NCBI GenBank assembly: GCA_030602705.1
Contig: JAUVZF010000022.1
Location: 1-50,206, forward strand
Reading direction: 5' to 3'
Origin: Planctomycetota bacterium
Lineage (GTDB): Bacteria; Planctomycetota; Phycisphaerae; FEN-1346
DNA: 50,206 nucleotides
The translations under genes were made by a program, and so were the position numbers. Numbering within the stretch: the stretch's first letter is position 1; the number at the start of each line of letters is the position of its first letter. This document shows, in pieces, positions 22,829 through 30,712 of the stretch. Under the pieces are notes generated by a model that worked only from the letters and a program-made list of their open reading frames with translations, had not been told where the DNA came from and ran no database searches.

Positions 22829-24967
22829 ATGTACAGATTTTGCGCACGCGCGCTCGTGCTGCCGGCGCTATTGCTTTGCAACACGGCGGCCGCACAGGAC
22901 AAACTGACCTACGGCGACATCGCCGCGAGGCTCTACGATCTGAAGCGGCTGGCGACGCCGCCGCTTCCGGGTGAGCGATCGGGCAACTTCTCCAGTTGCG
23001 ACCGAGGGGCAAAATACAATACTGAGAAGGGACAGTACGAGAGATGGCATGCCAACTGGGACGGGGGCGGGGCCATTCGCCGGGAAGGGGCCAGCATGGT
23101 CGTCGCGGAGATCGACGGGCCGGGGGTCATCTGGCGGGTTTGGTCCGCGTCGGCGGGCAAAGGCCACATCAAGATCTTCATCGATGGCCTCGAAAAACCG
23201 GCGCTCGATATTCCCTATAGCGAGTTCTTCAACAACCAGAGCGGCATGTTCGCCTATCCGGAGTTGGTCCTCACGCTGTCGAAAGGGAGGAACAGCTTCG
23301 TGCCGATTCCCTTCCAGAAGTCGTGCAGGATCGTGTACGAGAAGGGCTGGGGGGCGTATTATCAGATCACCTACACGCAGTTTCCCAAAGGCACAACCGT
23401 CCCCAGCTTCCGTGGTGAGTTCAATAAAGAGGAGCAGGCGGCCCTTCAGAAGGCCAACGACGTGTTTGCCGCGAGAGGCACCGATCCGAAGCCCCCAGGC
23501 GCCGACCGGAAGACCGTCACCGAAACGGTCACGATCGAACCGGGCAAGAGTGTGGATATCTGCCGGTTGACTGGCAGACGGGCGATCTCGCAGATCCATG
23601 TCCTGCCGTACGCGGACGAGGACCCGGTCCGCACGCTGCGCGAGTTGACGCTTTCGATTACCTGGGACGACGACCGGCAGCCCGCCGTGTGGACGCCGCT
23701 GGGCGACTTCTTCGGAACGGCGCCGGGCATCAACCGCTTCAAGTCGATCCCGACCGGTATGACCGAGAAAGGTTTCTATGCGTACTGGTACATGCCGTTC
23801 TCGAAGTCGGCCCGAATGACCATCGCCAACGACGGCGCAAAACCGCGGACGCTCTCGTTGAAAGTTATGCACGAGCGGGTCGACACCGACAAGCCGCTGC
23901 TGCGTTTCCACGCCAAGTGGCATCGCGACGCGTACGTCGGCGTGGATGAAAAGTCGTTCACCCACGGCGAGCGCTGGCCCGACTGGCCGCTGATGGTGAC
24001 CGAAGGCCGCGGACGTTTCGTCGGCGTGAATCTGCACGTCTGGAACCCCAATCCGTTCGGCCGGGTGGTCAAGGTGCTCAATATCGATGCGAAACAGTTT
24101 GCGCCTCGTATTTACAGCACGATGCTGGCGGCGGCCAGGGGCTGGTGGTGGGGCGAGGGCGATGAGAAGTTTTTCGTGGATGGAGAAAAGTTTCCATCCA
24201 CGTTTGGAACCGGCAGCGAGGATTACTTCGGCTACGCCTGGGCGGCGCACAATCCGGTCGAGTTCGAGAGCGCCCTGCAAAACCAGCCGCTTAACAAGAA
24301 CAGCAGCCTGGGGCACGTGTCGAACAGCCGTTTCCAGTTGGCCGACAACGTGCCGTTTCAAAAGCGTTTCGAGGCGGTGATGGAGAAGTACCATCCCAAC
24401 AACTGGCCGCTGCTGTACGCCTGCACGGCCTACTGGTACCAGACGGCGGGCGAATCGGATTTGTACCGGCCGGTTCCCGTGGAGCGGCGCGTCGACTACT
24501 ACGTGCAGCCGAACCGCGCGGCCATGGTGCCCGCGGACGGGATCTACGAAGGCGAACAGCACGTGGTGTACCATCGCCCAGCCAAGGTGCAGGGAATGAA
24601 GCCCTCTGACGGCGATTGGAGTAACGGGCATCATCTGCTGTGGCAGGGTGATGTCGGCAAAGAGATGTCGGTCACGTTTGAAGTTGGACAGCAGTACCGA
24701 GGTCCGATGACGGCCCGGTTCACGCTGGGCCCCCACTACGGCGTCTTCGACGTGTTGCTGGACGGAAAGGTCTTGAAGAAGGGGATCGATCTGTACGGCC
24801 CGAAAGTCGCGCCGGCCCCGCGGCAGGAACTCGGGACGGTCGAACTGTCACCGGGCACGCACAAACTGACGTTCCGTCTGACCGGCAGCAACAAGCAGGC
24901 CAGACGCGTCAAAGACAAGTTTCTCATGCTGGGGCTCGACTACATGGCCCTGGCACCCGCTGAGTAG
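22829..24967 (+). CDS. GH172 (DUF2961) glycoside hydrolase
   Basis: The 712-residue secreted protein (signal LVLPALLLCNTAAAQ) has the DUF2961 sequence, including the landmark STFGTGSEDYFGYAW near residues 453-467, LARLYDLKRL-type N-terminal sequence, and a C-terminal beta-sandwich (GPMTARFTLGPHYGVFDVLLDG). Family GH172 includes a difructose dianhydride I synthase/hydrolase and exo-arabinofuranosidases acting on D-arabinan. Two GH32 genes in the same island make a fructan- or difructose-related substrate plausible; arabinan is the alternative. The start follows AAGGAGGCAACC. Confidence 0.88.
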   Translation: MYRFCARALVLPALLLCNTAAAQDKLTYGDIAARLYDLKRLATPPLPGERSGNFSSCDRGAKYNTEKGQYERWHANWDGGGAIRREGASMVVAEIDGPGVIWRVWSASAGKGHIKIFIDGLEKPALDIPYSEFFNNQSGMFAYPELVLTLSKGRNSFVPIPFQKSCRIVYEKGWGAYYQITYTQFPKGTTVPSFRGEFNKEEQAALQKANDVFAARGTDPKPPGADRKTVTETVTIEPGKSVDICRLTGRRAISQIHVLPYADEDPVRTLRELTLSITWDDDRQPAVWTPLGDFFGTAPGINRFKSIPTGMTEKGFYAYWYMPFSKSARMTIANDGAKPRTLSLKVMHERVDTDKPLLRFHAKWHRDAYVGVDEKSFTHGERWPDWPLMVTEGRGRFVGVNLHVWNPNPFGRVVKVLNIDAKQFAPRIYSTMLAAARGWWWGEGDEKFFVDGEKFPSTFGTGSEDYFGYAWAAHNPVEFESALQNQPLNKNSSLGHVSNSRFQLADNVPFQKRFEAVMEKYHPNNWPLLYACTAYWYQTAGESDLYRPVPVERRVDYYVQPNRAAMVPADGIYEGEQHVVYHRPAKVQGMKPSDGDWSNGHHLLWQGDVGKEMSVTFEVGQQYRGPMTARFTLGPHYGVFDVLLDGKVLKKGIDLYGPKVAPAPRQELGTVELSPGTHKLTFRLTGSNKQARRVKDKFLMLGLDYMALAPAE

Positions 24968-24998
24968 AGTTGAAGAACCCGCAGAAAAGAATGGGAGC

Positions 24999-25052
24999 AA
25001 TGTCATGAGATGTAGTATGGGTTTGGTGGCGGTTGTGGTCGCGCTTGCGGCC
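24999..25052 (+). repeat. Duplicated leader/signal-peptide segment, copy B1 (partner at 33934-33987)
   Basis: From the shared AATGTC before the start codon through the first 16 codons, this segment matches the start of the DUF1080 gene at 33940. By hand count 42 of 48 coding bases are identical. The segment is attached to no gene body here. Confidence 0.8.
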
Positions 25053-25115
25053 CGGCCGCTCCCCGGGCAACCGCTTCGCCGAAAACGACTGGCATTGGAA
25101 GTATTTACGGCATGA
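25005..25115 (+). pseudogene. Orphan signal peptide, remnant of a DUF1080-type gene
   Basis: ATG 25005 has GGGAG at ideal spacing and encodes MRCSMGLVAVVVALAARP, nearly the signal peptide of the DUF1080 gene at 33940. The frame then runs into unrelated sequence and stops after 36 codons, its TGA overlapping the ATG of the next gene (ATGA). I read it as a gene that lost everything after the signal peptide. It may now act as a coupled leader for the downstream gene. Confidence 0.7.
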
Positions 25116-27331
25116 AGAAACTTGTTATTATCGCATTACTTCTGTCTACATCCTGTCTCTACGCTGAGCCTCTGGGACAACAGAAGATCATACCGATCAA
25201 ATACTCTGATACGTTTACGGCAGAAGGAAACCCGCTCTTCGATTTCGATAAACTCCTCTTCGTCAAGCGGCAAACCTATCATTCGAGCCATTTCTACACC
25301 GATTTCATCGACGGCTGCACCCGGTACGGCGGGAACCTCTGCGTGCTCGATCTCAAGACCGGCAAGGTGACGGACCTGATCCCGGAAATGAAAGACGGCA
25401 TCTTCGGCCGGTTCGACCTGCATTTCAGCGCGAAGAAAATCGTATTCGACTGGAAGAAGGCGCCGAAAGAGGGTTTCAGAATCTATGAAATTGATATTGA
25501 CCCGGCAAAGGGAATCAAGACAGGCGGCCCGCGTCAACTGAGTTTCCCGCCGGATGATGAAGAAGCACGCATCAAGAAATACGACAATTCCTTCACCGGC
25601 GCCTGGGGCGGGAAGTACTACCACCAGACCGATGACATGCATCCCTGCTACCTGCCCGACGGGGGCATCGTGTTTACCTCGACGCGCTGCGAGTATGGCA
25701 CACTGTGCGACGGCGCGGACGTCCTGACAACGCCCGTCATTCACCGCATGGACGGTGACGGAAAAAACCTGAAACAGCTGACCCTGAGCCCTGTCAGCGA
25801 ATTCTCGCCAAGCATGATGCAAGATGGCCGGGTATTGTATACTCGCTGGGAGTACGTCGACAAGGGCCAACTGGGCGTCAAGTGTCTTTGGGCAATGCGG
25901 CCGGACGGTTCCGGGACAGTAGAAGTCTACGGCAACGATATCCAGTTCCCACCGACATTCCTGCACGGCCGCCAGATCCCCGGCGGGCCCAGCATGTTCG
26001 TGTTCCTCGGCACTCCGCATTACCCGCAGAGCGGTATCGGAACGGTTATCCTGGCCGACATGAACAAGAACATCCGCACGCGTGACCCGATGACTTTTAT
26101 CACACCCCACGTTGACATCCGGCAGGAGCCGGGCTGGAACCAGTACAGAAACGGAAAGTGGGTGCGAGACCACAACGGACCGCTCTACATGGACCCGTAC
26201 CCGCTCAGCAAGAGTCTCTTTCTTGTCGCTCACAATCCTGACAAGAAATGGAATAATCCAAATGCCTACGGGCTCTACAGTCTGAATAATTCGGGATTGC
26301 ATGAATTAATCCACAAGGAACCAGAGATTTCCTGCTGGCAGCCCTATCCACTGCACCCGCGCAAGACTCCGCCGGTTCTGCCCAACACCTGCGACCCGGA
26401 ACTGGCAAAGAGAAACCTGGCCGAATGCGTTGTCCAGGACATCTACCACGGCATGGAAGGAATCAAGCGCGGCGAGGTCAAGTACATCCGGGTGATGGAA
26501 CAGATCCCGCGGCCCTGGGACTGCAGGCGGTTCTGGGATCAGCACAACAAAAAGAACGATACTACAAAACTCGTAGGCGGCGGGGCCCTGGCCTGCAAAG
26601 CAATGTGGGGAATCGTACCTGTTGAGGAAGATGGTTCGGCACATTTCTATGTCCCGGCCATGAGGAATATCTACTTCCAGGCACTGGACGAGAACTACAT
26701 GGAGCTCCAACGTGAGCGGACATACGTAAACTACATGCCGGGCGAGAAACGTTCCTGCGTGGGCTGTCACGAGACACCCAACGGCACGCCTCCGCCAAAG
26801 AAGACAATCCCTGTCGCCCTCAAGAAAGCCGCTGTCATGCCGGGCCCTCAGCCGGGCGACAAAACAGGTCAACAGGCAATACACTTCCCTACCTACATTC
26901 AGCCAATACTGGATGAGTACTGCGTTAAATGCCACGGCGAGAAGGAGCCTAAAGGCAATCTTGATCTAAGAGGCATACCAACAAGACTCCATAGCAGGTC
27001 ATGGGAAAACCTCATACGCCGCCACGCGGCACCAACTTACAGGGAAAATTCAGGCTGGGACGGCACACCGTACTCGCCGCCGAAAAGCATCGGGTCCCAC
27101 AAGAGCAGACTCATCAAGGCCCTGCGTGAAGGCAAACAGCACAAGGACCTGAAACTCCCGCAGTGGGCATTCGTCAGAATAGCGACGTGGGTGGACGCCA
27201 GCGGCGTGTATTACGGGTCATACTGGGGCAGACGCGATATTGAATACAAGGACCACCCCTTCTTCAGGCCTAGCCCCACATTTGAAGAGGCAATCAGTCC
27301 TGTCTGCAAAGTCCCGGTTGAGGAAAGGTAA
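25112..27331 (+). CDS. HzsA-related secreted propeller/cytochrome c protein
   Basis: The 739-residue protein has a signal peptide (LVIIALLLSTSCLYAEP) and a long TolB/PD40-like propeller (residues about 30-400, with HPCYLPDGGIVFTSTRCEYG and SPSMMQDGRVLYTRWEYVD). Two c-type haem motifs follow near the C-terminus: CVGCH (549-553) and CVKCH (604-608). It resembles the family annotated as HzsA-related, after the alpha subunit of anammox hydrazine synthase. None of the other anammox proteins is present, so it is more likely a periplasmic electron carrier tied to sugar oxidation. Its base composition is visibly less GC-rich than the genes before it, which suggests separate origin. Its start overlaps the orphan signal peptide. 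Confidence 0.85.
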   Translation: MKKLVIIALLLSTSCLYAEPLGQQKIIPIKYSDTFTAEGNPLFDFDKLLFVKRQTYHSSHFYTDFIDGCTRYGGNLCVLDLKTGKVTDLIPEMKDGIFGRFDLHFSAKKIVFDWKKAPKEGFRIYEIDIDPAKGIKTGGPRQLSFPPDDEEARIKKYDNSFTGAWGGKYYHQTDDMHPCYLPDGGIVFTSTRCEYGTLCDGADVLTTPVIHRMDGDGKNLKQLTLSPVSEFSPSMMQDGRVLYTRWEYVDKGQLGVKCLWAMRPDGSGTVEVYGNDIQFPPTFLHGRQIPGGPSMFVFLGTPHYPQSGIGTVILADMNKNIRTRDPMTFITPHVDIRQEPGWNQYRNGKWVRDHNGPLYMDPYPLSKSLFLVAHNPDKKWNNPNAYGLYSLNNSGLHELIHKEPEISCWQPYPLHPRKTPPVLPNTCDPELAKRNLAECVVQDIYHGMEGIKRGEVKYIRVMEQIPRPWDCRRFWDQHNKKNDTTKLVGGGALACKAMWGIVPVEEDGSAHFYVPAMRNIYFQALDENYMELQRERTYVNYMPGEKRSCVGCHETPNGTPPPKKTIPVALKKAAVMPGPQPGDKTGQQAIHFPTYIQPILDEYCVKCHGEKEPKGNLDLRGIPTRLHSRSWENLIRRHAAPTYRENSGWDGTPYSPPKSIGSHKSRLIKALREGKQHKDLKLPQWAFVRIATWVDASGVYYGSYWGRRDIEYKDHPFFRPSPTFEEAISPVCKVPVEER

Positions 27332-27439
27332 AGAGAACTTATCCGTGATCGAAAGACTCGAAGATCGCGTGGCGATCCCGTCCCTTGGGTCCCTGAAATG
27401 AACGGCTCATTCTGGGATTTTCCGGCTGTGGGGAAACGC

Positions 27440-27697
27440 ATGAAGACAAAGCTTATGAGGTCCTAACATTTAACATTCATGGATGTCCCCCCACAGCCAG
27501 ACGGACAAGGTGCCGATGCGCTTTGTATCAGCGCCGACGTTGCACCATCCGGCTTTGTCAAGGTCACGCTCTTCGACAAAGACGATAAGCAATTGGCTGT
27601 AGGCGAGTTGATCCCGAAGACCGTCACGGACGCCGCTATCGAGTCGACGGACTCAGGCACGACCTTCAATCTGGTCTGCGAAAGTCAGGCGAAGTAG
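27440..27697 (+). pseudogene. Collapsed secreted-glycosidase gene: start plus C-terminal tail
   Basis: An ATG at 27440 with GGGGAAACGC upstream encodes MKTKLMRS and hits TAA. In the same phase, a stretch from 27479 encodes 72 residues (ADVAPSGFVKVTLFDKDDKQ, LAVGELIPKTVTDAAIES) resembling the C-terminal beta-sandwich tail found on some planctomycete glycosidases. The middle of the gene is missing and the last residues are garbled. The surrounding bases (27332-27733) hold nothing else recognisable. Confidence 0.6.
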
Positions 27698-27709
27698 CCA
27701 TCCATCAAA

Positions 27710-27778
27710 CAACAACGAAAGGAGCGTTTTCTCATGCGCGCATTCATGCTCTCTCTGGCGGTTCTGGTCACCTCGCAA
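27710..27778 (+). repeat. Duplicated leader/signal-peptide segment, copy A1 (partner at 30321-30388)
   Basis: The leader CAACAACGAAA and the first 15 codons of the GH95 gene recur in front of the esterase remnant at 30344. By hand count 41 of 45 coding bases are identical. The two downstream genes are unrelated. Confidence 0.85.
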
Positions 27779-30112
27779 TTTGCGCTGGCTGAGGATGGCG
27801 CTCCCGTCAATGCGCATGGCGACGCCAAACCAGGAGATAGACTCCTCTGGTATAACAGGCCGGCCGGCAATTGGGGAAAGGAGGCCCTTCCCATAGGTAA
27901 CGGCCGCATGGGTGGTATGGTTTTCGGGGGAACCGAAAAAGAACATATTCAGTTCAATGTAGACAGCCTGTGGATAGGCGATGAAAAGGACGTCGGCGCC
28001 TATCAGGCGTTCGGGGACCTGTATATTGAGTTCGGGCAGACAGAAACAGAGTCTTCCCCGGCATCTTCAAAATACGGACGCTCGCTGAATCTCAAGGAGG
28101 GTGTCCACAGAATCAGCTACCATCTGGACGGAGTCAACTACCGGCGGGAATATTTTGCGAGCTGTCCGGCCGGCGTGATGGTTTTTCACTTTACCGCGGA
28201 CCGGAATGGCGCCTATACCGGCACCATACAGCTTACGGACACGCACGAGGGGACCATTACGACGCAAGGAAACCGAATCACATCCTCAGGCTCAACGCCT
28301 GGACGCACTTTGAACGGGATCAAACAGTCGTATTGGATCAGGGGAAATTACGACATTTCCCTGGATTATGAGGCCCAGGTGCTGGTCCTGAACGATGGCG
28401 GCACCCTGAAAGCCGGACCGGACGGGACGATCTCGTTCAAGAACTGCGACGGCCTGACTGTTCTGCTTGCGGCGGACACCGACTACCTGAACCAGAGAGA
28501 CAGAAAATGGAAGGGAGAACATCCTCACAAACGCCTGTCATCTCAATTGGCGGCCGCTTCAAAGAAATCCTTCAAGGAGCTGAGGAAAGAGCACATTAAG
28601 GATTATCAAAGTCTGTTCAATCGCTTTACCCTGGACATTGGAACGACCCCTGAAACAACCTTACAACTGCCCACGGATGAACGCCTCGCCAGATACAAGC
28701 AGAAGGAACCGGATCCCGATCTCGAAGAACTTATCTTTCAGTACTCACGCTATCTTATGATCGGCTGTTCCCGACCGGGCACACTGCCGGCCAACCTCCA
28801 GGGAATCTGGAATAAGAGCAACAGTCCTATCTGGGAGTGCGACCTTCATTCGAACATCAACCTCCAGATGAATTACTGGTTTGTCCACCCGGCCAACCTT
28901 TCGGAGTGTTTTCTGCCACTCGCTGAATGGGTCAATTCGATACGTGAGGTCAGGAAGGAAGAAACAAGAAGAGCGTACAGGACCAGAGGTTGGGTCGTGC
29001 GTTCCAAGAACGGGATATTCGCCGGTTCTACCTGGAGACGGTCCCATGGAGACGCCGCGTGGATTGCCCAGAACCTGTGGAGCCATTACCTTTTTACACT
29101 CGATGAGGGATATCTCCGGACCCGCGCATACCCGGTCATGAAGGAACTGTGCGAGTTCTGGGAAGACTACTTGAAGGAGATACCTCGTGATTTTGCCGCC
29201 GATTACTTCGATCCTGAGCGGTCCAGGTTCTGGAAAGCCCACTTGAAGGAGTTGCCTGACGGGACGCTTATTTGTCCCGATGGATGGTCCCCCGAACAGA
29301 AACACATTCCTCGTGAAGACGGGGTCTCATACGACCAGCAGTTGGTATGGGATCTTTTTGGTAATTTCGTTGAAGCATCTCAGGCGCTGGACGAGGATGC
29401 AGAGTTTCGCAAGAAAATCCTCTCCATGAAGAATCGTCTGCTGGGACCTAAGATCGGCAAATGGGGCCAACTGCAGGAATGGATCGTTGACAGGGACGAT
29501 CCCAAAGATCAACATCGCCATTTGTCGCACATGATAGCGGTTTTCCCTGGGCGGCAGATTTCACCATTAACAACACCGAAGCTCGCGCAAGCAGTAAGAG
29601 TATCCATGAATGCACGCGGTGACGGATCAGCAGGTTGGAGCAGGGTATGGAAGATCAATATCTGGGCACGACTGCACGACGGCAATCACGCGTACAAAGT
29701 GCTCTCCGGGATGATAACCAATAACTACTATGACAACCTTTTTTCTGGTCATCCCGCGATCTTGGTCGATGGAAATTTCGGTTATGCCTCCGGCGTATGC
29801 GAAATGCTTTTGCAGTCACACAGGGGCGAGATTCATCTGTTGCCGGCCCTGCCGGAGGCATGGCCGGCCGGTGAAGTGAAAGGCATGCTGGCACGTGGCG
29901 GATTCGAAGTCGATATCCAATGGAAAGCCGGAAAACTGTCTCAAGCCGCAATTCACTCTGAGAAAGGGGGAATCTGCCGGCTTCGCGCAGGCATTCCTGT
30001 AAAGGTCAAGTGCGGCTTCAGCAAAGTCAAAGCAGAGGAAACAGGAAAAGGCGTCATTTCCTTCCCGACAAAAGCAGGCCGGGAGTATAGGGTCAGCGGG
30101 ATTGTCCCTTGA
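27734..30112 (+). CDS. GH95 alpha-L-fucosidase/galactosidase family enzyme
   Basis: The 792-residue secreted enzyme (signal MRAFMLSLAVLVTSQFALA) has the complete GH95 layout. An N-terminal beta-domain (RLLWYNRPAGNWGKEALPIGNGRMGGMVFGG) leads to an (alpha/alpha)6 barrel with WECDLHSNINLQMNYW (around 375), GKWGQLQEW (Glu near 579), HRHLSHM and VDGNFGYASGVCEMLLQSH (Asp near 678). These fit the Asn/Asn, Glu and Asp catalytic positions known from GH95 fucosidase AfcA. Family members remove alpha-1,2-L-fucose or L-galactose from plant or host glycans. It starts at a good GGAG site and has full length. The gene is less GC-rich than the hydrogenase region. Confidence 0.93.
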   Translation: MRAFMLSLAVLVTSQFALAEDGAPVNAHGDAKPGDRLLWYNRPAGNWGKEALPIGNGRMGGMVFGGTEKEHIQFNVDSLWIGDEKDVGAYQAFGDLYIEFGQTETESSPASSKYGRSLNLKEGVHRISYHLDGVNYRREYFASCPAGVMVFHFTADRNGAYTGTIQLTDTHEGTITTQGNRITSSGSTPGRTLNGIKQSYWIRGNYDISLDYEAQVLVLNDGGTLKAGPDGTISFKNCDGLTVLLAADTDYLNQRDRKWKGEHPHKRLSSQLAAASKKSFKELRKEHIKDYQSLFNRFTLDIGTTPETTLQLPTDERLARYKQKEPDPDLEELIFQYSRYLMIGCSRPGTLPANLQGIWNKSNSPIWECDLHSNINLQMNYWFVHPANLSECFLPLAEWVNSIREVRKEETRRAYRTRGWVVRSKNGIFAGSTWRRSHGDAAWIAQNLWSHYLFTLDEGYLRTRAYPVMKELCEFWEDYLKEIPRDFAADYFDPERSRFWKAHLKELPDGTLICPDGWSPEQKHIPREDGVSYDQQLVWDLFGNFVEASQALDEDAEFRKKILSMKNRLLGPKIGKWGQLQEWIVDRDDPKDQHRHLSHMIAVFPGRQISPLTTPKLAQAVRVSMNARGDGSAGWSRVWKINIWARLHDGNHAYKVLSGMITNNYYDNLFSGHPAILVDGNFGYASGVCEMLLQSHRGEIHLLPALPEAWPAGEVKGMLARGGFEVDIQWKAGKLSQAAIHSEKGGICRLRAGIPVKVKCGFSKVKAEETGKGVISFPTKAGREYRVSGIVP

Positions 30113-30175
30113 TACCCCCCCTCGCATGTGCTATATTTCGCGGTCGGCTTGTAATGCTGTTTTTTCAACAAAGGG

Positions 30176-30312
30176 TTCTGCGAAATTAAGAAATTTCGCA
30201 GAAATGGTTTCGGGTTTCAGGATGGAGTTATGTAACATCATCCGGATCAATTGCTTATATTCCTGAACGCTGAAACCTGAACACTACTTCTGCAAAATGT
30301 ATTTTGCAGAAG
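30176..30312. repeat. 137-bp nest of four inverted repeats downstream of GH95
   Basis: Two outer hairpins have perfect 12-bp arms: TTCTGCGAAATT (30176-30187) with its complement (30192-30203), and CTTCTGCAAAAT (30287-30298) with its complement (30301-30312). The two are near-copies of each other. Between them GGTTTCAG (30213-30220) pairs with CTGAAACC (30270-30277), and GGATG-GA-GTTA (30220-30230) pairs with TAAC-AT-CATCC (30233-30243). Part may terminate the GH95 transcript, but the symmetric layout also suits a small mobile or recombination element. It lies right before the duplicated leader at 30321. Confidence 0.75.
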
Positions 30313-30320
30313 TCTTTATT

Positions 30321-30388
30321 CAACAACGAAAAGCTTGGTTATTATGCGCGGATTCATGGTCTCACTGGCGGTTCTGTTCACCTCGCAA
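30321..30388 (+). repeat. Duplicated leader/signal-peptide segment, copy A2 (partner at 27710-27778)
   Basis: This is the second copy of the GH95 leader and signal-peptide start, here fused to an esterase fragment. The ribosome-binding GGAG of the first copy has become AGCTTGG. Confidence 0.85.
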
Positions 30389-30661
30389 ATGGCCCCGGTC
30401 GATCCGTTCATCAAAGATTACCCTGTCGACCCGTCACGCATCTACATCACCGGGGCGTCCAATGGCGGGGTAGGAACCTGGGAAGCCCTGCGGCGACGGC
30501 CCCGCTTCTTTGCCGCCGCTGCGCCGATTTGCGGTATTGGACATGTTCCCAGCGCCAAGACTTTTGCGAAGGTACCGATCTGGATGTTTCACGGCGACCA
30601 GTGGTCGGTTGACGACTCAACTCGATTCAGTCAACGGCGGCTCCGTGATGGGGCTGCCTGA
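30344..30661 (+). pseudogene. Chimeric remnant: copied signal peptide fused to truncated esterase
   Basis: The first 15-18 residues (MRGFMVSLAVLFTSQM) are a copy of the GH95 signal peptide. They run straight into the central part of an alpha/beta-hydrolase (YPVDPSRIYITGASNGGVGT, with the G-x-S-x-G nucleophile elbow, then PICGIGHVPSAKTFAKVPIWMFHGD). The sequence breaks off where the catalytic Asp loop should continue; no His motif follows and a stop comes after 106 residues. The N-terminal lid and strands are missing as well. It cannot be a complete enzyme. Confidence 0.8.
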
Positions 30662-30712
30662 GTAGACGCCTTCCGGGCATAACAGTACAATATAGCGCGA
30701 AAGGGGCTGGCC

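Noticed and set aside
25112..27331. Anammox hydrazine synthase alpha subunit
   Set aside because: Only the general propeller/cytochrome resemblance is present; no HzsB/C, HDH or HAO gene is seen and the context is glycan breakdown.
30157..30343. Integron attC-like site
   Set aside because: The inverted repeats lack the paired core-site consensus and no integrase is present.
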